A stretch of DNA of 64,000 bases from Yponomeuta sedellus (GCA_934045075.1 OW203726.1:23685488-23749487); one strand, 5' to 3'; positions 13,801-22,404 are shown, counted from the stretch's first letter. The notes: a model not told the origin generated them from the sequence alone. Translations and numbers: made by a program.

Positions 13801-16800
13801 GTTCACCCGAGTCTTCATCGATGTCAAATATGTTTCCATTGTTCGATATGCTGTTATCAGTTTCTATGGAGTATTTGATGCGACCGTCACCTTGTGATGT
13901 GCCGTCATTATCTGTAGCCTGAAAAGAAAAGTTTTTAACTTTATTAAAATAATTACTAGCATGGCCTAAAGTAGACAATTTTTAGTAGTAAACTAATTTC
14001 TTACCCTGATTACAAACTGTGGTTCAAAATTTGTCGCTCCATCTCTAATAGTTCTACTATACTCTGCCATTTCAAATAACGGTGCATTATCGTTCACATC
14101 CATAACATCAATAAAAACGCTAGTTGAAGATATTTTACCACCTCCATCTTTAGCAAAAAGCGTCAGACTATAACTTTTTTGCTTTTCATAGTCCAGTAGT
14201 CGATTAACATAAATTCCTCCTTTCATTCGATCTGTTTTAAATAAGTTAGATCCAAACCCTGTTAGAGAGTATTCAATTTCACCATAAATACCATAGTCTT
14301 TATCTGAAGCTTGAATGTCTCCAATTTTTGATCCAACGGTAGCATTTTCAAGCACGTTAAACTTGTAACTTGACATGTCAAAAACGGGAGCATTGTCATT
14401 AATGTCTAACAACTTTATGTTCACTCTGGTAGACGACACTTCTTGTTCATCAACTGATGCTACAATATCAAAAACGAAAAGTCTCTGTGCGTCGTCATCA
14501 ACGTCATAATCTAGCCTGGATGAGTCAATAACTCTAATACTGATTGGCGTTCTGCCTTCACCAATTATTGGATTGATCGCGAAGACTCCTTTTGAGTTAT
14601 ACACATCTCGTAGTTTCAAGTTGTATTTACTATTATGTCCTATGTCATCATCTTGAACGTAAATTGATAGCCCTGGTACTGGACCTCCATTGTCAATGTT
14701 TTCCGGTATAGAAATGTCGAACTCTCCTTTGCTGAACTGTGGTATGTGATCGTCGACGTCTGTCACTATTATTGTAACTTGTGTCACTGTGTAGTCTGAT
14801 GGCACTTCGTTATTTATTAACTCTGTAGCCTGCAAAAGATTGAAGACAAAGAATTATAAGCTTTCGTTTCGTTCTTTTATTTTGCCTATTTGTTTTTCTA
14901 TGCTGAGTTAATTAATTACCAAAGTATCATTGAAAATAATTGTAAATTGCATATCACCTTTACTAAAAAGCTATACACTCCACCGTTCTGCATGACGACA
15001 TCACTTTCCCTGTCAATCGGTATGTCGGTTGTGACCAGCATAGCGTTTCCGGTAGACCTGTCCATTTCTAAAGCAAAGTAGTCTTCCGTATCTCCTTCAA
15101 GGGTCAACAAGATTGGTCGTGGATTGACTGTGTCTCCATCTCTTGCTACTACGTCCATTATACTGGTACCCTTTGGAGAAAAAAATGTTAAAATGTTAAT
15201 GATAGTACTCGCGGTGCTAGCGGAGTGGTAGAACGCCGGCTTGACATTCGGGAGGTCGTGGCTTCGAATTCCTGCATTTGCAAATGACTTTGTTTTTCTT
15301 TTTTTTTTCTGTGGTAACGTATATTTGTCAAGTCATAGTAGCAGTACCATTTGCTAAATCATAGTGCGCACACACATATCTCAGCATTTGAAACCCATTT
15401 TCTCTCTCTCTGAAAGAAAATCTGTGCTCTGCACAGGGACGAATATAGGCTACCTACATAAAAAGTACAGTATTGTTACTGTTATTGTCTTTATCGTGCG
15501 CCAGCTTAAGAATTTATTTTATTTTACGGTATCCATACTTCTCAATTTAACCTTGCTCTTTTTGCCCTATGCTTGAGGCTTATTTATAGAGCCTTAGCTG
15601 TCAATCACTGTATCATAGAGCAACAGAGTATATTCCTCTTCGTCTAGTTACAATTTTTTATACCTGACTATAGTTAACCGGCATTTAACAGGTAAGCACG
15701 TAACATCGTAGAACCCGTCTGTGACTGGGGTCAAGTGTGACCTGTCCTACTTCAAAAAAAAAACTTGCGGTCCTCTTACAAATGAAAAAGGGCACGAAAC
15801 TTATGCACTATCTTATGGAGCACAAATTTTCACTTTGAAAAGTATACACTGTAGAAAAAAGTCTTACAGGTGGTGTATTTTCCGGTACAGTTGCCGAGTA
15901 GGGTCCGTTGATAAACACCGGTGGCTGGTCTTGGACGTCCCAAACGGCTACGGCGACGCTAGCCACAGCTCTCAGAGGCTTGTCTGAGAGGTCCCGGGCT
16001 TCTAAGCTAGTTATGTAAGTGGAACGGCTCTCGAAGTCCAAAGGTTGGTTGAGAAACAAGCGGACATGAAACTCATTGGGCCCTGTCTGAAATGACAAAA
16101 AACATATAGTTATTTCTTTCTTGTAGTGACTAGAATTGAGAAATGAATGTTGCGTTGGTTTGCACATGTGAAGAGGATGAAGGAAGGAAGGAAGGTTGAC
16201 GAAACAAATGAATATTGCGAATGTGAGTGGAAGGGATATCTCAGGCGGACATACACCGACCTAATAGGGGATGTATTAGCAAAGAGGAAGGTAAAAAGTA
16301 CCCGGAAACGGCGTGAGGTTATGTATGTATGTATGTATGTATGTATGTATGTATGTATGTATGTATGTATGTATGTATGTATGTATGTATGTATGTATGT
16401 ATGTATGTATGTATGTATGTATGTATGTATGTATGTATGTATGTATGTATGTATGTATGTATGTATGTATGTATGTATGTATGTATGTGTGTGTGTGTGT
16501 GTGAGGGTGTGTGTGTGTGTGTGTGTGTGTATGTTACTTCTATGACTTTATATTTTAGGGTATTTTTTAAATCGACGACGTTCCTGTTTTGAGATCTTCA
16601 AGGCCTCGAACTTTGTTTTTACCACGTAACCTATTTTTTTCGCCCACTGACTCGTAAACGCTATTCCATTTCAAACTGCTAATAATATGCGAAAGACAAG
16701 TTACAAATTACTATAAAACCGCAACTGGATTCGTGATACAAAAAGTTTGATGACACGAAAAAAATTGTTTGGTGTCATCAAACACGTTTGACATAATTAT

Positions 16801-19711
16801 TTCTTTAATAAGTGTTCTGGTAGGTTTGTAGGTTTCCATAACGATACTCATATCGTGACCAAGTTTTGTATCTTTGTATGAAGATTCTTCTTTAGACCAT
16901 GTTTTAGAGGTGATTGTTTTATATTTTCAACCTTTGGCCTTTATTTAAGAACTATGAACTGATTTTTGTTCCATTGAAGAATATTAAAATAAAAAAGTCT
17001 ATCTTTTCTCCGATTCGTATCTTCGTTGAGATCTTTGATGTTTGTTGAGTACAACAATTGTTAAAATTTATAGAAATCATGTGGCACTTCACCTTGTTAG
17101 TTACAATCCTGAATGTAGAGCAAGCCTCTACGTCGCTTCCCTTCTCTTGTGTGGTGCATTTGACCTGGATCTCGGCGTTGACGCCATCATCGCGGTCTGT
17201 GACTATTATCTTCGGGGTGACCTGGAATTTTTTCAAAAATATTGGCAAGTGCTAAAAGTGTTATGCCTCCTTGTTCACATTTCATTGGCTGTTGTTAATG
17301 AATACCTCAAGATAAAAGTACTTTTGGCAGATAAGAACCATCGATCGATGACGAAGCATGTGACACTTTTGCTTGTCTGCAACTGCACTATATCAAATTA
17401 CATTTTGCATAACATAATATGATTCTTTATTATTGGTAGGTGGGCAAAATTACAACTATTGTAAAATACTTAGATTCATATGGCTCTCTTATTGCTTAAT
17501 TAATTAACAAACAAAGAATTATGTTGCTTACTTCTATTTCAGCCCCAACTGGTGTAGCTTCGCTGACATTGACGATGTAGGGTCTGTTGTGGAACACCGG
17601 TGGATTATCATTTATATCTCTGACAGCTATCACTCGCCGCAGAGATACGGTGTTGGGTTCGGTATCGCCTATTGGTTCATCTGAAATTTCAATACGAGAA
17701 GGTTGTTTGGTGCTTCATTCAGATCAGAATTCCACAGAACATCTCCATAGTGTCAACAGTTTGATTAATATTTTTAGCAAATTAAAGTAATCATGGTTAA
17801 CATGGTTCCCTATTAGAGAGCTTTCACATATAATATGCGTTTTTATCTTCTTTCTATGATCTGAGGTTTTTATCCCGCCACTGAAGCGCTTCTAAGTCGC
17901 GCTGCAGTAGCGCGACCAGTAACCCATACATAGGTATTTGCTGCAGCGTGGCAGCCGCGCGGTAGTCGCGCGTCAATAACACGACTCCAGCGCTCAATGC
18001 GCCCAATCCCAAGTTCAACGCGCGTCTGCAGAGCGACTGTGAAGCGCGACTGTCTCTGCGAATGTAAAGGGATTCGCTGTGCCGCGCTTCAGACGCACGA
18101 AAAAACCGCCTATATGTGAAAGGGTCCTTATTGCCTATGGGCCAAGGATGTCGTTCTTGCTATGGGCTCACTCATATGAATAGTTTTTAATTTTCAATTG
18201 TGTCAAATTCTCCACCAACCCGGACTTGGCCCCCGTGGTGGAGGCCTAACCTTCCTGCGATGCAGGAAGAGACCCGTGCTCCGGCAGTGGGGACATACAA
18301 GAGTTGCTATCGAATGCTATCGGGTCAAATTAAAGCATGCTACATTTCTTATCTAAAAACATACCTGTTATGCTGATGATAAGTTCTAAAGTTGGCTGCT
18401 CTTCTCGATCTATGCTCTTCGCTAACGTTACAACTCCAGTGACGGGGTCGACGCTGAAGTATTGACCCGATATTGAGTATCTGAGTTGCCCGGCTTCTGG
18501 GTCTATACCTGAAATGTAACGAGTATTTTCGTGAATCTCGAAATCTTCACGTGGAGTACGATTGGTACCCTTTTAGTCTTGATAGATAGATAGAGAACAC
18601 TTTATTGCACAATCGTAACAAAAGAATACAACCATGATTTCTTAAATCGAATTAATGTTGGCGGTTTTATTGCTTGATTACTACAGTATATTATGTACTA
18701 TGTAGGCTTAAGTAAATATTTTATATTTATTCGGTATAAAATAAATTTATCTTATTGCCTAATTGATATTTCATTTTAGGTACAATATAAGACTGATTTA
18801 GCTTAGTGATTCAAGTAAATAGGTTGTGTTGTGTCGTGAATTTATTAGTCACTTTACATAAACCATGAATACCGTTAGCGAACAGTCTCAAAACAGCCAG
18901 AGTGTATTACGAATGAAAACCGGCTTAAACTAAGTTCTTAATGTATTCATAAAGTTATTTAACTCAAGTTCATTGCCACTAATTAGCAACGCACGCTTAA
19001 GTCTATTCTGGCAATCATTACGCTGCAAAAGTGTGTCGACGTAACTGCCAAGCGTTACCTCAAATTATGCTAACTCTTAAAATTGCTAATGAAAACAATA
19101 TTGATCAATCATTTACTCGGTCGGTCGGTTGGTCGATCAATCAATCAAGCGTCCTCTGCTGGACATAAACCTCTCCTAAGGCAAGCCATGTCCTTAGCCA
19201 TCCGCATGCGGCTACAGCCAACAATCTGCCACAGATCGTCGGTCCAGCGAGCATGGAAAATTGTTGTGGTTGGTTTCATGACATGACATGTTATGACATG
19301 ATATGATATGTTATGTATGACATGATATAACATGACATGTAATGACAACATGACATGACATAACATCACGTCTGTATGCAAAATAAGTAGTATGCAAAGA
19401 CCAATGACTGACACTTGCCACGATCTTGGCAGATCACAGCAGAACAGATCCGATGGTAGGTTTTATGGTTTGAAAATAACAGAAGAACTTTTAAAGTTAC
19501 CTTTGAGCTGATAAACCGGTGTTCCAACTGGCGTGTTCTCTGATACGCTAAACTGAGACATGTCACCTATTTGCGGTATGAAATGCGGTACTCTGTTTAT
19601 CGTCTGTGCCCACGCGAAGTGGCATAGCGACAGTATTAGTAAAATTATGAGCGGGTTTGGCTCGTTCAGTATAGAAGCGACCTTTCGCTTGTGGAATATT
19701 ATTTCCGCCAT
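1590..19711 (-). CDS. Cad87A: Cadherin-87A-like protocadherin gene, 22 coding exons, 3' end missing
   Basis: Large calcium-dependent adhesion protein of the plasma membrane. Exons (high to low): 19501-19711, 18365-18508, 17532-17680, 17093-17221, 15868-16086, 14958-15170, 14005-14829, 13723-13918, 13269-13572, 11980-12862, 11688-11873, 11282-11456, 10791-10910, 10268-10488, 9537-9663, 8199-8374, 7681-7801, 7429-7595, 6965-7272, 6796-6856, 4809-4999, 1590-1840. Every junction is GT-AG and in phase (5377 nt, 1792 codons plus one base). Residues 20-36 form a signal peptide. About 14 cadherin repeats follow, marked by motifs such as DINDNPPVF, DVDDHIPQF, DINDNAPVF and DVNDNAPLF. A transmembrane helix lies at about 1768-1788. 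The name rests on remembered similarity to insect Cad87A, notably the TEPNTVSLRR segment, the overall order, and the membrane-proximal RERDLLRLIW segment. Drosophila Cad87A is, from memory, nearly 2000 residues, so about 150-200 tail residues are not seen here. Introns carry a LINE, an RTE fragment, SINEs and a microsatellite. Confidence 0.9.
1890..2025 (+). mobile_element. SINE-like repeat A, fragment
   Basis: Contains CCCCACTGCTGGGGCAC and GATTGTAAGACAGTGGCGGG blocks of the repeat A family. It lies in the Cad87A intron just 5' of exon 22. Confidence 0.65.
2026..2559. other. Intronic sequence of unknown origin
   Basis: Three overlapping short frames of Arg- and Asn-rich composition run in the same stretch, made of repeated ACG/CGA-rich words. 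This is probably decayed repeat, possibly the 5' side of the LINE. No gene is called. Confidence 0.4.
2560..4590 (+). mobile_element. Broken jockey/CR1-like LINE, 5' truncated, in Cad87A intron 21
   Basis: Reverse-transcriptase motifs appear in order across three frames: NNYRPISIIP near 3025, FCDLSKAFDVADH near 3233, GVPQGSSLSN near 3410, FMFADDF near 3500 and LGFQLDRSLTW near 3700. A C-terminal piece (KLKKWLIERCFYS) ends near 4288. Frame breaks lie in an A-run near 3010, near 3545, and between about 4060 and 4118. No endonuclease domain is visible. The 3' UTR is AT-rich and ends in an AATAAATGATGTC-type tail near 4565. It is antisense to the host gene. The boundaries are approximate and the copy is dead. 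Confidence 0.85.
4573..4745 (+). mobile_element. SINE-like repeat A, partial copy
   Basis: Shares the blocks GGCCTCTGACATGGCTTAA, GCCGGCACCAACGGC and CACGGAAGCGCTCGGAAAA with about ten other places in this window. Only the second half is present, directly downstream of the LINE tail. Confidence 0.7.
4809..4999 (-). CDS. Cad87A: Cad87A coding exon 21 (membrane-proximal)
   Basis: Acceptor CCATTTCCAG and donor TGG|GTGAGG, phase 0 in and phase 2 out. It starts VVVVRERDLLRLIW and continues with a charged membrane-proximal segment. It is GC-rich compared with the AT-rich surroundings. Confidence 0.92.
5045..5340 (+). mobile_element. SINE-like repeat A, diverged copy
   Basis: Contains CCATTATGTCCCCACCGAGGG, GGGGCCAAGTTCGGATTGG and GCCGGCACCAACTGCTTAA-type blocks. 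It belongs to a diverged subtype also seen at 36060 and 56690. It lies just upstream of Cad87A exon 21 in the intron. Confidence 0.65.
5341..6795. other. Cad87A intron, repeat fragments
   Basis: AT-rich. It holds a piece at about 5510-5615 (CGAGACCACGGCAACTG then AATAATCGCGATTTGACC) that matches the MITE at 51424-51605. A CR1-like tail fragment lies near 5795-5860, and a CA/CACA-rich tract at 6110-6200. Confidence 0.5.
6796..6856 (-). CDS. Cad87A: Cad87A coding exon 20 (EC14 end)
   Basis: A 61-nt micro-exon found by phase. Acceptor TTTTTTACAG and donor GAG|GTAAGA, phase 2 in and phase 0 out. It encodes RLVIRANNTNDSERYGDVLVE (split over the junction), the last EC14 strand. Confidence 0.9.
6965..7272 (-). 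CDS. Cad87A: Cad87A coding exon 19 (EC13 end, EC14)
   Basis: Acceptor ACTTCCAG and donor CAG|GTTAAT (a weaker donor), phase 0 in and phase 2 out. It encodes the linker VMDIDDHLPEF and EC14 up to MTGELRIMKNLLHYADGIF, with several N-glycosylation sequons. Confidence 0.92.
7429..7595 (-). CDS. Cad87A: Cad87A coding exon 18 (EC13)
   Basis: Acceptor CTATTTTCAG and donor TTG|GTAAGA, phase 1 in and phase 0 out. It encodes VAARLDREAIARVILTVKC, the second half of EC13. Confidence 0.9.
7681..7801 (-). CDS. Cad87A: Cad87A coding exon 17 (EC13)
   Basis: Acceptor TTTTTACAG and donor CAG|GTAATA, phase 0 in and phase 1 out. It encodes EEVPIDTVIGTLQAIDEDIG of EC13. Confidence 0.92.
8199..8374 (-). CDS. Cad87A: Cad87A coding exon 16 (EC12 end)
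   Basis: Acceptor GTTGTCTTCAG and donor CTC|GTAAGT, phase 1 in and phase 0 out. It encodes GIITTRQPLDREY, VWDRGQPPQHS and the linker VTDVDDHKPHF. Confidence 0.94.
8925..9445 (+). mobile_element. RTE-like LINE 3' fragment, Cad87A intron 15
   Basis: The frame at 8986-9231 reads TYGAETWTLT, ERAMLGVSLKDRIRN and KLKWQWAGHIS, the usual C-terminal end of RTE-type reverse transcriptases. It continues through stops to a 3' end at CCAGCAGTGGACTAGTATAG and GACGATGACGAC. It is 5' truncated, interrupted by stops after 9231, and antisense to the host gene. Confidence 0.85.
9537..9663 (-). CDS. Cad87A: Cad87A coding exon 15 (EC12)
   Basis: Acceptor TTTTCAG and donor TCG|GTGAGT, phase 0 in and phase 1 out. 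It encodes VASDPDDPTQPSGKLYFSI of EC12. Confidence 0.92.
9757..10095 (-). mobile_element. SINE-like repeat A, near full copy
   Basis: Runs from AGCACTCGTGACTTAG through TGACTACCGCTAGTGGCA-like blocks to CCCCAGCAGTGGGGACATG. Its order is reversed relative to the plus-oriented copies. It lies in Cad87A intron 14. Confidence 0.75.
10268..10488 (-). CDS. Cad87A: Cad87A coding exon 14 (EC11 end, EC12 start)
   Basis: Acceptor TTTTTACAG and donor GAG|GTGAGT, phase 1 in and phase 0 out. It encodes FFTIDSTTGEIKTKRDL. The linker is non-canonical (GDVSANDGVPRF). Confidence 0.92.
10791..10910 (-). CDS. Cad87A: Cad87A coding exon 13 (EC11)
   Basis: Acceptor TTGTTTCAG and donor ACG|GTAAGA, phase 1 in and phase 1 out. 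It encodes VPENVAIGIDVTKVTATDPD of EC11. Confidence 0.92.
11282..11456 (-). CDS. Cad87A: Cad87A coding exon 12 (EC10 end)
   Basis: Acceptor TTATTTTCAG and donor CGG|GTAAAT, phase 0 in and phase 1 out. It encodes LDRERQS and the linker VLDVDDNAPSF. Confidence 0.92.
11688..11873 (-). CDS. Cad87A: Cad87A coding exon 11 (EC10)
   Basis: Acceptor AGCTATTTTCAG-type (TTTTCAG) and donor CAG|GTAAGA, phase 0 on both sides. It encodes VEAKDADAILTDVDKDKG and FSIDNVTGIIQ of EC10. Confidence 0.9.
11980..12862 (-). CDS. Cad87A: Cad87A coding exon 10 (EC7 end, EC8, EC9)
   Basis: 883 nt, the longest exon. Acceptor CATGTTTTAG and donor GAG|GTACGG, phase 2 in and phase 0 out. Linkers are VQDVNNKPPKF, a degenerate PYADKNPQF after EC8, and VMNLNDNAPVF after EC9. 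EC8 lacks a clean DxNDN. Confidence 0.93.
13269..13572 (-). CDS. Cad87A: Cad87A coding exon 9 (EC6 end, EC7)
   Basis: Acceptor ATTTACAG and donor AAAA|GTAAGT, phase 1 in and phase 2 out. It encodes the end of EC6 (VYIRVGVPGNQRPTF) and the front of EC7 (SIREDAQPGENVTTVTANDPDG). Confidence 0.92.
13723..13918 (-). CDS. Cad87A: Cad87A coding exon 8 (EC6)
   Basis: Acceptor TCTTTTCAG and donor ACG|GTAAAA, phase 0 in and phase 1 out. It encodes ATDNDGTSQGDGRIKYSI and RATDYG of EC6. Confidence 0.92.
14005..14829 (-). CDS. Cad87A: Cad87A coding exon 7 (EC3 end, EC4, EC5, EC6 start)
   Basis: 275 codons in one exon, acceptor TTTTGCAG and donor AGG|GTAAGA, phase 0 on both sides. Three linkers are visible: VTDVDDHIPQF, LLDINDNAPVF and VMDVNDNAPLF. 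EC5 is the most canonical repeat in the protein (ASDKDYG, LDYE). Confidence 0.95.
14958..15170 (-). CDS. Cad87A: Cad87A coding exon 6 (EC3)
   Basis: Acceptor TTCTCCAAAG and donor AAG|GTGATA, phase 0 on both sides. It encodes 71 residues of EC3, including DVVARDGD and the DRE motif. Confidence 0.9.
15205..15460 (+). mobile_element. tRNA-derived SINE C in Cad87A intron 5
   Basis: Starts GCGGTGCTAGCGGAGTGG and AGAACGCCGGCTT, followed by a decayed B-box (GGCTTCGAATTCC), then GCAAATGACTTTGTTTT, ATAGTAGCAGTACCA and a TCTCTCTCTGAAAG tail. Other copies are at 32876, 55325 and 63385. Confidence 0.7.
15868..16086 (-). CDS. Cad87A: Cad87A coding exon 5 (EC2 end)
   Basis: Acceptor GTCATTTCAG and donor CCT|GTAAGA, phase 0 on both sides. 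It encodes LNQPLDFESRS, the linker VWDVQDQPPVF and the first strand of EC3 (ATVPENTPP). The linker has DVQDQ in place of the usual DxNDN, so calcium binding there may be weaker (inference). Confidence 0.92.
16146..16319 (+). mobile_element. LINE 3' fragment (family F), internally deleted, in Cad87A intron 4
   Basis: Coding-like end with RRTYTDLIGDVLAKRKVKS, then GGCGTG joined directly to AGGTTATGTATG. The fuller copies at 31793 and 58823 have about 100 nt between GGCGTGCG and GGCGTGAG, so this copy is deleted between short direct repeats. Confidence 0.7.
16320..16530. repeat. (ATGT)n then (GT)n microsatellite
   Basis: About 41 ATGT units (16320-16485) followed by a GT tract interrupted once by GAG. 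It begins exactly at the tail of the LINE fragment, whose other copies also end in short ATGT runs. Confidence 0.95.
17093..17221 (-). CDS. Cad87A: Cad87A coding exon 4 (EC2)
   Basis: Acceptor AAATTCCAG and donor AAG|GTGAAG, phase 0 on both sides. It encodes 43 residues of EC2, including IVTDRDDGVNAEI, and has two cysteines. Confidence 0.9.
17532..17680 (-). CDS. Cad87A: Cad87A coding exon 3 (EC1-EC2 linker)
   Basis: Acceptor AAATTTCAG and donor GAA|GTAAGC, phase 1 in and phase 0 out. It encodes TEPNTVSLRR, the calcium-binding linker VRDINDNPPVF and the first strand of EC2. Confidence 0.92.
17821..18122. mobile_element. GC- and CpG-rich MITE in Cad87A intron 2
   Basis: The ends CTTTCACATATA and TATATGTGAAAG are inverted copies, with further matching GCGTTTTT / AAAAACCGC. 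The core is rich in GCGC and CGCG words (AGTCGCGCTGCAGTAGCGCG), unlike the AT-rich surroundings. Confidence 0.6.
18207..18310 (-). mobile_element. SINE-like repeat A, fragment
   Basis: CTCCACCAACCCGGACTTGG through TTCCTGCGATGCAGGAAGAG to GGCAGTGGGGACATACAAG. Only the first half of the family consensus is present. Confidence 0.75.
18365..18508 (-). CDS. Cad87A: Cad87A coding exon 2 (EC1)
   Basis: Acceptor ACATTTCAG and donor CAG|GTATG, phase 1 in and phase 1 out. It encodes the core of EC1, with YSISGQYFSVDPVTGVV and the DRE motif. No long open frame flags this exon. It was found by following the reading phase from exon 1. Confidence 0.9.
18575..18695. repeat. LINE 3' UTR fragment
   Basis: AACACTTTATTGCACAATCG and ATGTTGGCGGTTTTATTGCTT belong to a tail sequence also seen near 13170-13250, 21540-21660, 49420 and 56070-56170. 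Confidence 0.5.
19143..19265 (-). mobile_element. RTE-like 3' end fragment
   Basis: CGTCCTCTGCTGGACATAAA and CACAGATCGTCGGTCCAGCG are the reverse of an RTE-like tail. A related fragment is at 31285-31540. Confidence 0.6.
19275..19378. repeat. Imperfect (ACATG/ATGTC)n microsatellite
   Basis: Repeated TGACATGACATG, GATATGATATG and AACATGACATG words over about 100 bp in Cad87A intron 1. Confidence 0.8.
19501..19711 (-). CDS. Cad87A: Cad87A coding exon 1 (start, signal peptide, EC1 start)
   Basis: The start ATG lies directly after an acceptor (CCTTACAG then ATG), so an untranslated exon must lie upstream. It encodes a short charged N-terminus, a hydrophobic LIILLILSLCHFAWA signal segment, and the opening strand of EC1 (FSVSENTPVGTPVYQL). 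It ends in phase 1 at donor G|GTAACT. Confidence 0.9.
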
Positions 19712-19820
19712 CTGTAAGGAGAAATTAAAATGCCATTAGCTTATGTGTGGATGAAAGAGAAGAGTTGGCTACACCAACTTATTACTGCCAAGCTGTCTGT
19801 AGTGAATGTTGATTATTGTG

Positions 19821-19975
19821 TTTTTAAAAACCTATTTAGAGGCTAAAAGTTCCACCCATGCCGGGATTCGGACCCGCGACCTCTGGTTATCCGTGCCAGA
19901 GGTCGCGGGTTTAAATCCCGGCTTGGGTGGAATTCTTAGCCTCTAAATAGGTTTTTTTAAAAATTGTTCTTAGCA
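19821..19975. mobile_element. tRNA-TIR element, fold-back form
   Basis: A 60-bp-plus hairpin. AAAAACCTATTTAGAGGCTA, TTCCACCCATGCCGGGATTC and CGCGACCTCTGG are mirrored after a 9-nt loop (TTATCCGTG) by CCAGAGGTCGCGGG through TAGCCTCTAAATAGG. The loop is the anticodon loop of the tRNA-like unit in full copies, so this is the tRNA 3' half duplicated head to head. Confidence 0.85.
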
Positions 19976-19989
19976 CGGGTTAATAATAA

Positions 19990-20395
19990 TAATATTGGCC
20001 TTTTTTGCATCTACTTAATAAGATGATTTATACAGCGTCCAGTGGCATCTTTACTCACACTAGATGGGTGAAGGGACCACTCCGACGCTGTAGTGCCTGG
20101 GACATGGTTTTATAGATGGTGTAGGCTTGCCCAGCACCTATACCATCCTAACAGATTAGTCGGCCTAGCCCACAGGAAAGACTAGTCAATACGTGCGGAG
20201 CCAACCAAGCCGCGGGTTTCCTCACGATGTTTTCCTGCACCGTTAGCGTGTGGTATTGCGACTACAATTTCGCAAATGTACGTAACTTTGAAATTAAACA
20301 AAGTCATTGGTACATGCCCGCACTCAGGATCGAACCTGGGGCTCTCGCTTGCCAGTCCATGGTTCTACCCACTGAGCTACCACCGCTTAGTACGG
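19990..20395 (+). mobile_element. SINE D plus tRNA-like end
   Basis: Blocks ATACAGCGTCCAGTGGCATC, GATGGGTGAAGGGACCACTC and TCCTCACGATGTTTTCC match, in opposite orientation, the copy at 53786-54050. The last 60 bp is a reversed tRNA-like sequence (GATCGAACCTGGGGCTC, CTACCCACTGAGCTACCACC). Confidence 0.65.
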
Positions 20396-22404
20396 GTTAG
20401 TGCATTAAACATAAAAATAGTTTACTTAATATTGTGTTTTTGTCAAAACTTGAACAATTCTTGTTCATTGTGTTACTTTTTTATGTAGCCTATATACGCC
20501 CCACTGCAGGGCACAGAGTATGGGCTTAATTGGGACCCATCCAGTGTTAGTTTTATTAAAAATGTTATCAAAATTGTCTATGAATTGAATTATTATCATT
20601 ATTATTATTGTTGTGTGTGATTATTATTATTATTATATATTTTGTCGACCACTGAAAATCAGCGTCATGGTCTGCAACGATCATGGCATATGCTGAACGG
20701 CGGCCATTTTGGTGCCATGTCTTATTTATGGTAGAAAGTACTCCACGTAGACCCTAAGTTCACGCTAAATCATTATTGTTTTTGTTTTGATTCTGGTGCC
20801 AAATAAACGTTTTCTATTCTATTCTAATTACCACGCGGGCTCACCGCGGATTTTGGATTGAGGCAATTTCAAGCGATTAAGTGTTTGAACACTCATGTTT
20901 TTTCACATTAGATTTATGTTATGTTACATAAGAAAAAAAAACTTTATTGCTTACTATAAGCTACAAGTCACTTGTCGTTAGAATTTATTTTATATTAAAG
21001 CTACCAACGGTCTATTCGAATCTAATAAGTTGTTACAGAAAACTCTCTGATCTGTGAGTAGATATGTACCTATTATCAATTTTACAGTAAGTATTCGTAG
21101 CTAATAATTTTCATCCTTAAAGGCTTATTAAATAAATGTCTAGTACCTATTAAGCTCGCATTTGTACAAACTTGTTTTTAGTGCAATAAAGAATTTTCAT
21201 TCATTCATTCTTTATTATCTAGCCTGATGAGATTTCTTCGTTATCTAATGAAATTAACGATGAACATTTTATACGTGTAGTAAGAACGTGAAGTTTTAAT
21301 ACCAGCAAATTATCGTACCTGAGCATCGTATGTCAGTGACTATGATGAGTTGATGACATTACTGCAGAGAAACGTAAGTACTTAGTAATGGCATCCTATT
21401 CGTCGAGCATTTGTTATCGCGTGCTGATTGCTCTAGTATTTACAGTTGAAAGCACCTTTTACGTGTTTGCCATGCAGAATTGATCATTAGGTATGTGACT
21501 TTAGGACCGATTATTGAAATAAGAAGAGATAAGAATAAGATAAGATAAGAATTTATTCTTCATTGTACACCAGGAAAAAACAAACAAATAATTACAAAGA
21601 TACAGTACAATTGGCGGCCTTATTGCTTAGACCAATTTCTTCCAGGCAACCTACGACGAAAAGTTGCTGTGTAAATAAAGTGAGACGGGTAAGTTGAATT
21701 ATTGTGAGATTATTTCATTCTGCTAAAATATTGATATCTGGCATGTAAAATGCTATTTAGTAAATAAATTAAATAAAAAATAATATTGAAGTGACAATTA
21801 GTCAATATAACTAAATTTTTTTATCTTAGGGAACTAAAATATCGATTTCGATTTATACATATTGTACACGAAACATTTAACAAGACATTACATAACAAAC
21901 AACATGTACAAAAGCGAGTTTACCACTGAAAGAGGTAAATATAAATATCATTGAAAGAAACCATATTTTGAAATTTTGTTTTAAAACAGTTTTGGGCTAA
22001 CACAAGGGCTTTCCATCTCTGTTCATGGCTAGAGATGGGAGCTCCAGCCAAGTTATTCCCTTCTCCTTCGTCTCAGAGAGAACGGATCTCTTCCACGTCT
22101 GGGACGGTCTTCCGGGTTGTCGTGAACCTCCGGCGGGGTTCCAGTCGAGAGCCACCTTCGGAATGTGGTGATCGTGTCTTCTAGGGGTGTGTCCCAGAGC
22201 CAAAAAGACCCTACGGCTTTTCGTTTATATGTATTTTTAACATAGTTCAAAAGTTATTTTTCAATGTTAAAGTTAAAGTGAAAATATTATTCTTGCGATT
22301 ACAACTTTGGATTTCAAAATCTAGAACGCTTTCGGAAAAAACAGACAAAATGATTTTCAAGGCAATTCTCAGGCGACGAGGTTCTTTCTTGATCTACGAA
22401 TAAT
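20396..22404. other. Intergenic or first-intron sequence, no gene
   Basis: AT-rich. It contains a SINE C tail near 20490-20530, a LINE-tail repeat at about 21520-21660 (TTATTCTTCATTGTACACC) and an RTE-like coding remnant reversed at 21997-22210 (the frame reads DWNPAGGSRQPGRPSQTWKR). Confidence 0.5.

Noticed and set aside
16147..16545. Long plus-strand frames made of Met-Tyr-Val-Cys repeats
   Set aside because: Pure translation of the ATGT microsatellite in three frames; no gene context.
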